Assembly (NCBI RefSeq): GCF_018035235.1
Contig: NZ_WPCV01000009.1
Span: 28,781 to 92,780, forward strand
Length of the DNA stretch: 64,000 nt
Direction of reading: 5' to 3'
Origin: Citrobacter sp. On2M
GTDB lineage: Bacteria > Pseudomonadota > Gammaproteobacteria > Enterobacterales > Enterobacteriaceae
In this document: positions 51,428 through 60,690 of the stretch, piece after piece
How positions within the stretch are numbered: the stretch's first letter is position 1
Layout of the letters: each line of letters begins with the position of its first letter
Program-made: the position numbers and the translations under genes
Notes under the pieces: generated by a model
Database searches by the model: none
The model's input: the letters and a program-made list of their open reading frames with translations, nothing else
What the model was told of the DNA's origin: nothing

Positions 51428-51450
51428 CGTCAAAATAAAGAGGCTCGCCG

Positions 51451-52353
51451 GTGGATTTACGCGATCTGAAAATGTTCCTGCATCTGGCAGAAAGTCGCCA
51501 TTTTGGCCGCAGCGCGCGGGCGATGCACGTCAGCCCTTCCACGCTTTCGCGCCAGATCCAGCGCCTGGAAGAAGACCTCGGCCAGCCGCTGTTTGTGCGC
51601 GATAACCGCACGGTCACCCTGACCGAAGCAGGTGAAGAGCTGCGCGTATTCGCCCAGCAGACACTGCTGCAATACCAGCAGCTGCGCCACACCCTCGATC
51701 AACAGGGACCGTCGTTGTCTGGCGAGTTACATATCTTCTGCTCTGTCACCGCCGCGTACAGCCACCTGCCGCCAATCCTCGACCGCTTCCGCGCCGAGCA
51801 TCCTTCGGTGGAAATCAAGCTCACCACTGGCGACGCCGCCGATGCGATGGACAAAGTGGTCACCGGCGAGGCCGATCTGGCGATTGCCGGTAAGCCCGAG
51901 ATGCTGCCCGGCGCGGTGGCGTTTTCGATGCTGGAGAATCTGACGGTCGTATTGATCGCCCCGGCACTGCCCTGCCCGGTGCGTAATCAGGTTTCCGTCG
52001 AGAAACCCGACTGGTCGACGGTGCCGTTTATCATGGCCGACCAGGGGCCGGTACGCCGCCGTATTGAGCTGTGGTTCCGCCGCCACAAAATCAGCAACCC
52101 GTCGATTTACGCCACGGTGGGCGGTCATGAAGCGATGGTCTCGATGGTGGCGCTCGGCTGCGGCGTGGCGCTGCTGCCGGAAGTTGTGCTGGAAAACAGC
52201 CCGGAGCCGGTGCGTAATCGCGTGATGATTTTAGAGCGCAGCGACGAGAAAACACCGTTCGAGCTGGGGGTCTGCGCGCCGAAAAAGCGGCTGCATGAGC
52301 CGCTAATTGATGCGTTCTGGAAAATTGTTCTGGAGCGTAAATCCACCGAGTAG
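51451..52353 (+). CDS. ilvY: LysR-type regulator IlvY (GTG start)
   Basis: IlvY activates ilvC in response to acetolactate or acetohydroxybutyrate and represses itself. The GTG at 51451, preceded by AGAGG, gives MDLRDLKMFLHLAESRHFG and 300 residues (K-12: 297). The helix-turn-helix is FGRSARAMHVSPSTLSRQIQRLE (18-40), and the effector domain extends to the end. The last few residues (VLERKSTE) differ from K-12. It is divergent from ilvC, and fabV follows 175 bases downstream on the same strand. Confidence 0.95.
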   Translation: MDLRDLKMFLHLAESRHFGRSARAMHVSPSTLSRQIQRLEEDLGQPLFVRDNRTVTLTEAGEELRVFAQQTLLQYQQLRHTLDQQGPSLSGELHIFCSVTAAYSHLPPILDRFRAEHPSVEIKLTTGDAADAMDKVVTGEADLAIAGKPEMLPGAVAFSMLENLTVVLIAPALPCPVRNQVSVEKPDWSTVPFIMADQGPVRRRIELWFRRHKISNPSIYATVGGHEAMVSMVALGCGVALLPEVVLENSPEPVRNRVMILERSDEKTPFELGVCAPKKRLHEPLIDAFWKIVLERKSTE

Positions 52354-52384
52354 CGCCAGCATCAGGCCTAAAATCAGTGGTAGA

Positions 52385-52414
52385 TTCAGTATTGGCACTC
52401 CTTTTCTGTATAAT
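52385..52414 (+). promoter_or_regulatory. Candidate promoter of fabV
   Basis: A consensus TATAAT (52409-52414) is preceded at 18 bases by TTCAGT, a weak -35. It lies in the 175-bp gap between ilvY and fabV, about 115 bases before the fabV ATG. No FadR or FabR operator was found. Confidence 0.35.
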
Positions 52415-52528
52415 GTCACGTGCCATAATAGATGTGGGGGGCTTGTTAACCATCACGTTTAGCAAGCCAGAACAGACGGTGTCATTGCGCACTTGACAGC
52501 GAAAATACAAACTTAATTAGCCATCATT

Positions 52529-53722
52529 ATGATAATCAAACCAAAAATTCGTGGATTCATCTGTACAACGACCCATCCGACTGGCTGCAAAGTCAATGTG
52601 GAAAAACAGATCGATTATGTGAAGAAAAACGGGAAAATCGCTAACGGCCCTTCCCGCGTGCTGGTCATCGGTGCTTCCACCGGTTACGGTCTGGCGTCCA
52701 GAATTTCCGCCGCCTTTGGCAGCGGTGCCGCCACTATCGGCGTATTTTTCGAAAAACCAGGCACGGAAACCAAACCGGGTTCCGCGGGCTGGTATAACTC
52801 TGCAGCCTTCGATGAAGCCGCTAAGCGCGAAGGCCTGTACGCCAAAAGCATCAACGGCGACGCGTTCTCCGACGAGTGCCGTGATGAAGTCATCAAACTG
52901 ATCAAAGAAGATCTGGGTCAGATTGATCTGGTGGTTTACTCGCTGGCTTCCCCGGTGCGTAAAATGCCGAAAACCGGTGAAATCGTCCGTTCGGCGCTGA
53001 AGCCAATCGGTGAGGTTTACACCTCTAAAGCGATTGATACCAACAAAGATCAGATCATCACCGCCAGCATTGAGCCGGCAACGGAAGAAGAAGTTCAGAA
53101 CACCGTTACTGTGATGGGCGGTGAAGACTGGGAACTGTGGATGGGCGCGCTGAGCGAAGCGGGCGTGCTGGCTGATGGCGTGAAAACCGTGGCCTACTCC
53201 TACATCGGAACCGACCTGACCTGGCCAATCTACTGGCACGGCGCGCTGGGCAAAGCAAAAGAAGACCTCGACCGCGCGGCAGGTGCGCTGCGTGATCAGC
53301 TGGCTCCGCTGCACGGTTCTGCGAACGTTGCCGTACTGAAATCCGTGATCACTCAGGCATCTTCTGCGATCCCGGTAATGCCGCTGTACATCTCTATGGT
53401 CTTCAAACTGATGAAAGCGCAGGGGATTCATGAAGGCTGTATCGAGCAGATCAACCGTCTGATGACCACCAGCCTGTACGGCGACAAAGTGGCGCTTGAT
53501 GACAACCAGCGTATCCGTATGGATGACTGGGAACTGCGCGAAGACATTCAGCAGGCATGTCGCGATCTGTGGCCGCTGATCACCACCGAAAACCTGGCGC
53601 AAGAAACTGACTATGCAGGGTACAAGCAAGAATTCCTGAACCTGTTCGGTTTTGGCCTCGACGAAGTGGATTACGATGCTGACGTGAACACCGAAGTCGA
53701 ATTCGACGTCATCACGCTGTAA
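52529..53722 (+). CDS. fabV: FabV-type enoyl-ACP/trans-2-enoyl-CoA reductase
   Basis: FabV carries out the last reduction of fatty-acid elongation with NADH and is naturally insensitive to triclosan. The 397-residue product has the NAD-binding [11 protein letters not shown] (48-58) and the diagnostic catalytic pair Tyr235-x8-Lys244 (in [15 protein letters not shown]), the numbering known for characterised FabV. DWELRED and the C-terminal [12 protein letters not shown] also match the family. The ATG at 52529 gives [17 protein letters not shown]; no strong Shine-Dalgarno is visible. In K-12 ilvY and ilvA are adjacent, so this gene is an insertion relative to K-12, between them and convergent to ilvA. 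A second reductase, FabI, would be expected elsewhere. Confidence 0.96.
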   Translation: MIIKPKIRGFICTTTHPTGCKVNVEKQIDYVKKNGKIANGPSRVLVIGASTGYGLASRISAAFGSGAATIGVFFEKPGTETKPGSAGWYNSAAFDEAAKREGLYAKSINGDAFSDECRDEVIKLIKEDLGQIDLVVYSLASPVRKMPKTGEIVRSALKPIGEVYTSKAIDTNKDQIITASIEPATEEEVQNTVTVMGGEDWELWMGALSEAGVLADGVKTVAYSYIGTDLTWPIYWHGALGKAKEDLDRAAGALRDQLAPLHGSANVAVLKSVITQASSAIPVMPLYISMVFKLMKAQGIHEGCIEQINRLMTTSLYGDKVALDDNQRIRMDDWELREDIQQACRDLWPLITTENLAQETDYAGYKQEFLNLFGFGLDEVDYDADVNTEVEFDVITL

Positions 53723-53738
53723 TTTGCAGATACAGTTG

Positions 53739-53774
53739 CAAAAAGGGTTCATGTGAAAACATGAACCCTTTTTT
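53739..53774. terminator. Bidirectional terminator between fabV and ilvA
   Basis: AAAAAGGGTTCATG and CATGAACCCTTTTTT form a long perfect stem with T-runs both ways, 17 bases after fabV and 12 before the ilvA stop. Confidence 0.92.
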
Positions 53775-53785
53775 AATGGCGACTG

Positions 53786-55330
53786 CTAACCCGCGAGGAA
53801 AAAACGGAACGCCGGGTTATGCGTTTCATCGTGACAATCATAGCCCAGTTCGTTCAGCCGCGTTTCGAAATCAGGCTCGTGCTCACCCAACTCAAACGCC
53901 GCCAGTACACGACCGTAATCGGTGCCGTGACTGCGGTAGTGGAATAATGAAATATTCCAGTGCGTACCCAGGGTATGCAGGAATTTGAGCAACGCCCCTG
54001 GCGATTCGGGGAATTCAAAGCTGAACAGACGTTCCTGCAAGGGTTTCGACGGACGGCCGCCAACCATATAGCGCACGTGCAGCTTCGCCATTTCGTCGTC
54101 AGACAGATCCACCACGCTGTAACCGCCGTCACTAAGCAACTGGAGGATTTCTTTACGTTCTTCCAGACCACGACTCAGGCGTACGCCGACAAAAATGCAG
54201 GCATCTTTGGCATCGGCAAAGCGGTAGTTAAACTCGGTCACCGAGCGTCCACCCAGCAACTGGCAGAACTTGAGGAAGCTGCCTTTTTCTTCCGGGATAG
54301 TGACTGCCAGCAGCGCTTCGCGCTGTTCTCCCAACTCACAGCGTTCAGACACGTAGCGCAGGCCGTGGAAGTTAACGTTCGCACCTGACAACACATGTGC
54401 CAGTCGTTCACCGCGAATATTGTGCTGGGCGATGTACTTTTTCATCCCTGCTAATGCCAACGCCCCGGAAGGTTCCGCCACCGCACGCACGTCTTCGAAC
54501 AGGTCTTTCATTGCCGCGCAGATTGCATCGCTATCAACGGTAACGATGTCGTCGAGGTATTCCTGGCACAGACGGAAAGTTTCATCGCCGATACGCTTCA
54601 CCGCCACACCTTCAGCAAAGAGACCCACACGCGGAAGATCGACCGGTTGTCCGGCATCCAGCGCCGCTTTCAGGCAGGCGGAATCTTCAGCTTCCACGGC
54701 AATCACTTTGATCTGTGGCATCAGCTGTTTGATCAACACCGCCACGCCTGCCGCTAATCCGCCGCCGCCTACCGGGACAAATACGCGGTCGAGGTGAGCA
54801 TCCTGTTGCAATAACTCCAGCGCCAGCGTGCCCTGCCCGGCAATCACCATCGGATGGTCAAACGGCGGAACCCAAGTAAAACCCTGCTGCTGCGACAGCT
54901 CAATCGCTTTGGCTTTGGCTTCATCAAAATTCGCGCCGTGCAACAGCACTTCTCCACCGAAGCCGCGTACGGCATCAACTTTGATATCGGCGGTAGCCGT
55001 TGGCATGACAATCAGTGCCTTCACGCCTAATCGCGCAGAAGAGAACGCGACACCTTGAGCATGATTACCCGCCGATGCGGTGATGACCCCATGCGCTTTT
55101 TGCTCTTCGGTCAGGCCCGCCATCATGGCGTAGGCTCCACGCAGCTTGAAGCTGTGAACGGGTTGACGGTCTTCGCGCTTGACCAGAATCACGTTATCAA
55201 GGCGCGAAGAGAGCTTTTCCATTTTTTGTAGCGGCGTTACCTGCGCCGCTTCGTATACCGGCGCACGCAGTACCGCTCTGAGATACTCAGCGCCCTCAGG
55301 AGCACCGGATAGAGGTTGTGAATCCGCCAT
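53786..55330 (-). CDS. ilvA: Biosynthetic threonine deaminase IlvA
   Basis: IlvA converts threonine to 2-oxobutanoate, the first step of isoleucine synthesis, and is inhibited by isoleucine. The 514-residue product from the ATG at 55330 (MADSQPLSGAPEGAEYL) matches K-12; an ATG two codons upstream is also in frame. PLP is bound by Lys62 in PVHSFKLRGAY, with the phosphate loop GGGGLAAG near residue 188. Two ACT-like regulatory domains fill the C-terminal third. It starts five bases after the ilvD stop. Confidence 0.97.
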   Translation of the reverse strand: MADSQPLSGAPEGAEYLRAVLRAPVYEAAQVTPLQKMEKLSSRLDNVILVKREDRQPVHSFKLRGAYAMMAGLTEEQKAHGVITASAGNHAQGVAFSSARLGVKALIVMPTATADIKVDAVRGFGGEVLLHGANFDEAKAKAIELSQQQGFTWVPPFDHPMVIAGQGTLALELLQQDAHLDRVFVPVGGGGLAAGVAVLIKQLMPQIKVIAVEAEDSACLKAALDAGQPVDLPRVGLFAEGVAVKRIGDETFRLCQEYLDDIVTVDSDAICAAMKDLFEDVRAVAEPSGALALAGMKKYIAQHNIRGERLAHVLSGANVNFHGLRYVSERCELGEQREALLAVTIPEEKGSFLKFCQLLGGRSVTEFNYRFADAKDACIFVGVRLSRGLEERKEILQLLSDGGYSVVDLSDDEMAKLHVRYMVGGRPSKPLQERLFSFEFPESPGALLKFLHTLGTHWNISLFHYRSHGTDYGRVLAAFELGEHEPDFETRLNELGYDCHDETHNPAFRFFLAG

Positions 55331-55335
55331 GATCA

Positions 55336-57186
55336 TTATCCCCCGAGTTTTGACTTATCGCGCACCGCGCCTTTGTCGGCGCTGGTTGCCAGACTGGCAT
55401 AGGCGCGTAGCGCAAAAGAGACCTGACGCTGACGATCTTTAGGCGTCCAGGCTTTGTCACCGCGTGCTTCCTGCGCTTCGCGACGCGCAGCGATTTCCGC
55501 ATCACTTAGTTGTAACTGGATACCGCGATTCGGGATATCAATAGCAATCATGTCGCCATCTTCGATGATCGCAATGTTGCCACCGCTGGCCGCTTCCGGG
55601 GAAACGTGGCCGATAGACAGGCCGGATGTGCCGCCGGAGAAACGTCCGTCGGTGATCAACGCACAGGCTTTGCCAAGGCCCATCGATTTCAGGAAGGTGG
55701 TTGGGTAGAGCATTTCCTGCATGCCCGGCCCGCCTTTCGGTCCTTCGTAACGAATGACAACCACGTCGCCCGCCACCACTTTGCCGCCAAGGATCGCCTC
55801 AACCGCGTCATCCTGGCTTTCGTACACTTTCGCCGGGCCGGTAAATTTCAGGATGCTGTCATCCACACCTGCGGTTTTCACGATACAGCCGTTTTCCGCG
55901 AAGTTACCGTAGAGTACCGCCAGACCGCCGTCTTTACTGTAAGCGTGTTCCAGCGAACGGATACAGCCTTCGGCACGATCGTCATCCAGCGTGTCCCAGC
56001 GGCAGTCCTGCGAGAACGCCTGGGTGGTACGGATGCCCGCCGGGCCAGCGCGGAACATTTTTTTCACCGCATCATCTTTGGTCAGCATCACATCATACCG
56101 ATCAAGCGTTTGCGGCAGAGTCAGTCCCAGCACGTTTTTCACGTCACGGTTCAGCAGCCCGGCTCGGTCCAGTTCGCCTAAAATACCCAGTACGCCGCCT
56201 GCGCGGTGCACGTCTTCCATATGGTATTTCTGCGTGCTCGGCGCCACTTTACACAGCTGTGGGACTTTGCGGGACAGCTTGTCGATATCACTCATGGTGA
56301 AGTCGATTTCCGCTTCCTGTGCGGCCGCCAGCAGGTGCAGAACGGTGTTGGTGGAGCCGCCCATGGCGATATCCAACGTCATGGCATTCTCAAACGCCGC
56401 CTTGCTGGCAATATTGCGCGGCAGCGCAGAAGCATCATCCTGCTCATAGTAGCGTTTAGTCAGCTCAACGATGCGTTTACCCGCGTTAAGGAACAACGTT
56501 TTACGGTCGGCGTGAGTCGCCAGCAGCGAACCGTTACCCGGCTGCGATAAACCCAGCGCTTCGGTCAGACAGTTCATGGAGTTTGCGGTGAACATCCCGG
56601 AGCATGAGCCGCAGGTCGGACAGGCAGAACGTTCAACCTGCTCGCTCTGCGAGTCGGAAACTTTCGGGTCAGCGCCTTGAATCATCGCATCAACCAGGTC
56701 GAGCTTGATAATTTGGTCAGAGAGCTTGGTTTTCCCGGCTTCCATCGGGCCGCCGGAAACAAAGATCACCGGAATGTTCAGGCGCAAGGAGGCCATTAAC
56801 ATCCCCGGGGTAATTTTGTCGCAGTTAGAGATACAGACCATCGCATCGGCGCAGTGAGCGTTAACCATGTACTCAACGGAGTCAGCGATCAGCTCGCGCG
56901 ACGGCAGTGAATACAGCATGCCCCCGTGGCCCATGGCGATACCATCATCCACAGCAATGGTGTTGAACTCTTTTGCCACACCGCCTGAGGCTTCGATTTG
57001 TTCGGCAACCAGCTTACCGAGATCGCGCAGGTGGACATGGCCCGGCACAAACTGGGTAAAAGAGTTCACTACAGCAATAATCGGTTTACCGAAATCATCA
57101 TCGGTCATCCCGGTGGCGCGCCACAGTGCGCGGGCACCCGCCATATTGCGGCCGTGGGTGGTGGTAGCAGAACGATACTTAGGCAT
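55336..57186 (-). CDS. ilvD: Dihydroxy-acid dehydratase IlvD
   Basis: IlvD dehydrates dihydroxy acids to 2-oxo acids for valine and isoleucine, using an oxygen-sensitive Fe-S cluster. The 616-residue product matches K-12. Cluster-region cysteines are Cys122 (in SNCDKITPG) and Cys195 (in [10 protein letters not shown]), with C-terminal [21 protein letters not shown]. It lies about 60 bases after ilvE in the ilvGMEDA operon. Confidence 0.98.
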   Translation of the reverse strand: MPKYRSATTTHGRNMAGARALWRATGMTDDDFGKPIIAVVNSFTQFVPGHVHLRDLGKLVAEQIEASGGVAKEFNTIAVDDGIAMGHGGMLYSLPSRELIADSVEYMVNAHCADAMVCISNCDKITPGMLMASLRLNIPVIFVSGGPMEAGKTKLSDQIIKLDLVDAMIQGADPKVSDSQSEQVERSACPTCGSCSGMFTANSMNCLTEALGLSQPGNGSLLATHADRKTLFLNAGKRIVELTKRYYEQDDASALPRNIASKAAFENAMTLDIAMGGSTNTVLHLLAAAQEAEIDFTMSDIDKLSRKVPQLCKVAPSTQKYHMEDVHRAGGVLGILGELDRAGLLNRDVKNVLGLTLPQTLDRYDVMLTKDDAVKKMFRAGPAGIRTTQAFSQDCRWDTLDDDRAEGCIRSLEHAYSKDGGLAVLYGNFAENGCIVKTAGVDDSILKFTGPAKVYESQDDAVEAILGGKVVAGDVVVIRYEGPKGGPGMQEMLYPTTFLKSMGLGKACALITDGRFSGGTSGLSIGHVSPEAASGGNIAIIEDGDMIAIDIPNRGIQLQLSDAEIAARREAQEARGDKAWTPKDRQRQVSFALRAYASLATSADKGAVRDKSKLGG

Positions 57187-57246
57187 GCTTGATTAACTCC
57201 CGTCTGTCTAATAATTGGGACGGTGCGTGCCGTCCCAAATTTATGT

Positions 57247-58176
57247 TTATTGATTAACCTGATCCAACCAGCCGTATTTATCTTCCGTTTCACCGGTGAA
57301 GAGGCCAAAGAAGGCCTGCTGGATGCGTTTGGTGACCGGACCACAGCGGCCTTCGCCCACCTGGATACCATCGACGCTACGTACTGGGGTGATTTCGGCC
57401 GCAGTACCGGACATAAATACTTCGTCGGCCAGGTACAGCGATTCACGGGAAAGCACCTGCTCACGCACTTCAATATTGAGATCTTTCGCCAGCTTAATGA
57501 TCGCGTCACGGGTGATACCCGGCAGGGCGGAAGAAGTAAATGGCGGAGTAAATAAAATGCCGTCTTTTACTTCAAACAGGTTTTCGCCCGCGCCTTCTGA
57601 GATGTAGCCATTCACATCCAGCGCAATACCTTCCTGGTAGCCATGACGACGCGCTTCGCTACCCACCAGCAGTGAAGACAAATAGTTACCACCAGCCTTG
57701 GCAGCGGTAGGGATAGTATTCGGTGCAACGCGGTTCCAGGAAGAAACCATCGCGTCGATCCCCTGTTCCAACGCTTCAGCTCCGAGGTAAGCCCCCCACG
57801 GGAACGCGGCGATAATCACATCAGTGGTGTAACCCGCTGGCGGGTTAACGCCCATCCCTACATCGCCAACAAACACCAGTGGACGGATATAGGCGCTGGT
57901 CAGGTTGTTTTTACGAATCACTTCGCGGCACGCTTCCATCAGCTCATCAACGCTCTGAGATACCGGAAAACGATAGATCTTGGCTGAATCACGCAGACGC
58001 TGCATATGTTCACGATGACGGAACACCACCGGCCCTTTGTGAGAATCGTAGCAACGAATACCTTCAAATACGGAAGTACCGTAGTGCAGCGCGTGGGACA
58101 TCACGTGGACCTTCGCGTCTTCCCAACGAATCATCTCGCCATTAGACCAAATGTAATCAGCTTTTTTCGTCGTCAT
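57247..58176 (-). CDS. ilvE: Branched-chain amino acid aminotransferase IlvE
   Basis: IlvE transaminates the 2-oxo acids of valine, leucine and isoleucine. The 309-residue class IV aminotransferase matches K-12, with YGTSVFEGIRCYD near residue 32, the PLP lysine in PTAAKAGGNYLSS near residue 160, and the signature EGAGENLFEVKDG near residue 194. It starts 17 bases after ilvM. Confidence 0.98.
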   Translation of the reverse strand: MTTKKADYIWSNGEMIRWEDAKVHVMSHALHYGTSVFEGIRCYDSHKGPVVFRHREHMQRLRDSAKIYRFPVSQSVDELMEACREVIRKNNLTSAYIRPLVFVGDVGMGVNPPAGYTTDVIIAAFPWGAYLGAEALEQGIDAMVSSWNRVAPNTIPTAAKAGGNYLSSLLVGSEARRHGYQEGIALDVNGYISEGAGENLFEVKDGILFTPPFTSSALPGITRDAIIKLAKDLNIEVREQVLSRESLYLADEVFMSGTAAEITPVRSVDGIQVGEGRCGPVTKRIQQAFFGLFTGETEDKYGWLDQVNQ

Positions 58177-58193
58177 TTTTCTTCCTTTTGCGC

Positions 58194-58457
58194 TCAGGCG
58201 CGGATTTGTTGTGATGTGGTTGTGCTCTGACAGATGGCAACATGTGCAACATCCACCAGTTTACTTAACTGACTAAACAGTAAGTCGACCGACCGGGGGC
58301 TGGCAACGGTCAATTCGATATTTATATTCTGCGCATCGCTGGCGGCTTCCATATTCATGGAGCACACCTGAAAACCACGATGGCGTACCACGCGTAAAAC
58401 ACGTTCTAACGTTTCCGGATTGAAACGAGCCTCAACGGCGACCTGATGTTGCATCAT
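58194..58457 (-). CDS. ilvM: Acetolactate synthase II small subunit IlvM
   Basis: IlvM is the regulatory ACT-domain subunit of acetohydroxyacid synthase II. The 87-residue product equals the K-12 length ([29 protein letters not shown]). The start overlaps the ilvG stop by four bases, giving coupled subunit synthesis. Confidence 0.96.
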   Translation of the reverse strand: MMQHQVAVEARFNPETLERVLRVVRHRGFQVCSMNMEAASDAQNINIELTVASPRSVDLLFSQLSKLVDVAHVAICQSTTTSQQIRA

Positions 58458-60100
58458 GATAATTTCTCCAGCATTTCTGAGTTGCTGGCGCCAGGTGGCA
58501 CCAGAGGCCAGACATTCTCAAGTTCGTCGATTGAGACATGAAGCAGATATGGCCCCTCGCTGTTCAGCATGGTGTCGAGTGCCGCTTCAACCTGGTCTTT
58601 ACGGGTGATGTGCTGACCAGGTATGCCGAAAGCGCTGGCCAACATGAGGAAATCGGGGTTATCGGTAAGGGTAGTTTCGCTATAACGTTCCTGAAAAAAC
58701 AGCTGCTGCCATTGTCGCACCATGCCTAACCGCTGGTTGTCGAGTAAAACTATCTTCAGTGGCAACTGCTTGCGTTTTACGGTGCCCAGCTCCTGTACAT
58801 TCATCATGAAGGAACCGTCACCGGAGATACAGATTACCGTATCATTCGGGCGAGCAACCTGCGCGCCAACCGCAGCAGGCAAGCCAAAGCCCATCGTACC
58901 CAAGCCGCTCGACGTGATAAAATTTTCCGGGCGGGTGTAGGTCATATGCTGTGCCGACCACATCTGATGCTGACCAACATCCGTTGTTACTACGCTGTCG
59001 GCTGGTTTGCGGTCTGAAAGCTGTTTCAGCAATAACGGCGCATAAATAGCTTCGCCCGGATGGTCATAGCGCCAGGTATGCTCTGTGCGCAGCTCAGCAC
59101 TGTACTGACGCCATTCGTCAATCTTCAACGGTTGCTGTAATGCCGGCAGCAACGCATTTAAATCGCCTTGCAGCGCCACGTGCGCCTGGCGCAGTTTATT
59201 CATTTCTGCCGGGTCGATATCCATGTGGATCACGCTGGCGTTCGGTGCGAAAGTATTCAGCTTACCGGTCACCCGGTCATCAAAACGTGCGCCAACTGCA
59301 ATCAGTAAATCACACTCTTGCACTGCGAAATTTGCAGCTTTAGTACCGTGCATTCCCAACATACCCAAATAGTATGGGTAGTTAGCATCTACTGCGCCCA
59401 GGCCTTTCAGCGTACAGGCGACCGGCATTTGGGTAAGCATAATAAACTCACGCAGGGCCGGAACTGCCTGCGCCATGCCTACGCCGCCACCTACGTACAG
59501 GATCGGTTTTTGCGCCTGCGCCAGCATGTTACGCGCCTGCTCAACATCAGCGTGCGGGAAAGCCTCAACGTTTTCGACGGTCGTAAAATATGGCTCCAGC
59601 GAACCGCTGGCTAATTGGATGTCTTTTGGGATATCAACCAGAACCGGGCCCGGACGACCGGAATTCGCCACGGCGAAAGCCTCAGCCATGATGCGCGGCA
59701 GTTCTTCCAGTGATTGCACCAGAAAACTGTGTTTGGTGCAGGACAGAGACATACCCAGAACATCAACTTCCTGGAATGCATCCGTTCCGATGAAAGGTGA
59801 TGCCACCTGACCGGTGATCGCCACCACAGGAACAGAATCTAACAGCGCATCGGCAAGTCCGGTGATCAGGTTAGTAGCACCAGGACCGGAAGTGGCGATA
59901 CAAACGCCGGTTTTACCCGTCGCTCGGGCATAGCCAATCGCCGCCATCGCTGCGCCCTGCTCATGTCTGCACAACAGGTGTTCTACGCCGCCGTCATACA
60001 GCGCATCGTAAACCGGCATAATTGCGCCACCGGGATAACCAAAGACGGTTTGAACCCCTTGTGCACGCAACGCATGTACCACCCACTGTGCCCCATTCAT
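58454..60100 (-). CDS. ilvG: Acetolactate synthase II large subunit IlvG (intact)
   Basis: IlvG is the thiamine-diphosphate catalytic subunit of the valine-resistant acetohydroxyacid synthase II. The 548-residue frame is complete, unlike E. coli K-12, where a frameshift inactivates it. It contains the catalytic Glu47 in CRHEQGAAM, the FAD/quinone-like middle domain, and the ThDP/Mg2+ motif [12 protein letters not shown] near residue 428. It starts two bases after the tiny frame ilvX and overlaps ilvM by four bases. Confidence 0.98.
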   Translation of the reverse strand: MNGAQWVVHALRAQGVQTVFGYPGGAIMPVYDALYDGGVEHLLCRHEQGAAMAAIGYARATGKTGVCIATSGPGATNLITGLADALLDSVPVVAITGQVASPFIGTDAFQEVDVLGMSLSCTKHSFLVQSLEELPRIMAEAFAVANSGRPGPVLVDIPKDIQLASGSLEPYFTTVENVEAFPHADVEQARNMLAQAQKPILYVGGGVGMAQAVPALREFIMLTQMPVACTLKGLGAVDANYPYYLGMLGMHGTKAANFAVQECDLLIAVGARFDDRVTGKLNTFAPNASVIHMDIDPAEMNKLRQAHVALQGDLNALLPALQQPLKIDEWRQYSAELRTEHTWRYDHPGEAIYAPLLLKQLSDRKPADSVVTTDVGQHQMWSAQHMTYTRPENFITSSGLGTMGFGLPAAVGAQVARPNDTVICISGDGSFMMNVQELGTVKRKQLPLKIVLLDNQRLGMVRQWQQLFFQERYSETTLTDNPDFLMLASAFGIPGQHITRKDQVEAALDTMLNSEGPYLLHVSIDELENVWPLVPPGASNSEMLEKLS

Positions 60101-60102
60101 AG

Positions 60103-60153
60103 TTACATCCCCGCCGTAAATCTTGAGAAACAGAATTTTATGCTGATATTCAC
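60103..60153 (-). CDS. ilvX: 16-residue peptide IlvX
   Basis: The GTG at 60153 opens a 16-codon frame, (M)[15 protein letters not shown], six bases after AGGAG. It aligns with the K-12 microprotein IlvX, MNNSTKFCFSRFRTGN as I recall it. The stop lies two bases before the ilvG ATG, so translation of ilvX probably couples to ilvG. The function is unknown. Confidence 0.8.
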   Translation of the reverse strand: MNISIKFCFSRFTAGM

Positions 60154-60183
60154 TTTCTGCTCCTCGTTTAAGTTTTTAAGGTC

Positions 60184-60216
60184 AAAAAAAACCCCCGAAC
60201 CTTTCGGTGCGGGGGT
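60184..60216 (-). terminator. Attenuator terminator of the ilvGMEDA operon
   Basis: On the minus strand ACCCCCG and CGGGGGT flank a 12-base loop and are followed by eight T. It lies 24 bases after ilvL. High levels of charged Leu, Val and Ile tRNAs let the ribosome finish ilvL and this terminator form. Confidence 0.93.
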
Positions 60217-60239
60217 CTTAGTTCGTTAAGGCTTGTTTT

Positions 60240-60338
60240 CTAAGCCTTTCCTCGTCCAAGTGCAGCCCCGCACGGTGGGATAATAATCACCACCACGCTA
60301 ATCACGACCAGGCTAATCACTCGTAGAAGGGCTGTCAT
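60240..60338 (-). CDS. ilvL: ilv operon leader peptide IlvL
   Basis: The 32-codon frame MTALLRVISLVVISVVVII followed by IPPCGAALGRGKA matches K-12 IlvL. It is packed with Ile, Val and Leu codons, so stalling senses shortage of the pathway products and prevents the downstream terminator. The ATG is at 60338 and TAG at 60240-60242. Confidence 0.96.
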   Translation of the reverse strand: MTALLRVISLVVISVVVIIIPPCGAALGRGKA

Positions 60339-60690
60339 TTTTGTATTTTCTTGCATCTTGTTCGAAGGAATACCTAAAGAGTTACCATAGAATTTGCAAA
60401 TGACACAAGATATTTTTTTATTCGTTTTTCTGACGCCATTAACGGTTTAGATAAATATTGTTGTTTTTTATACAAAAAATCAAAAATGAAAATATTTCAC
60501 GTTTCAGGTAATTCTCAGCAGCCCGATCCCCAATAAAAAGTCTATTCAAAAGCATTTGCGGGCGTCATCCCAGACTAGATGCAACTTATTGTGAATTACA
60601 CTAAAACACATGAATCAGCACCTAAAAGGCGTAATTATGTAAAATCTTGCCGCGATGTATTGCGACATAATACTGTCATCAGGAGGCATT
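60339..60690. promoter_or_regulatory. Divergent ilvL-yifB control region
   Basis: This 352-bp gap has no gene. On the minus strand a TATGGT -10-like element (60384-60389) lies 45 bases before the ilvL ATG, with only a poor -35 (near 60406-60412). Upstream is a very AT-rich stretch (60410-60500), where IHF binds in E. coli. On the plus strand an AGGAGG ribosome-binding site (60681-60686) precedes yifB. Confidence 0.5.

Noticed and set aside
52517..53752. 411-codon minus-strand frame opposite fabV
   Set aside because: Antisense shadow of fabV, whose strand carries the catalytic motifs and the terminator. Its composition (many Phe, Arg, His, Gln) is typical of a reversed coding frame.
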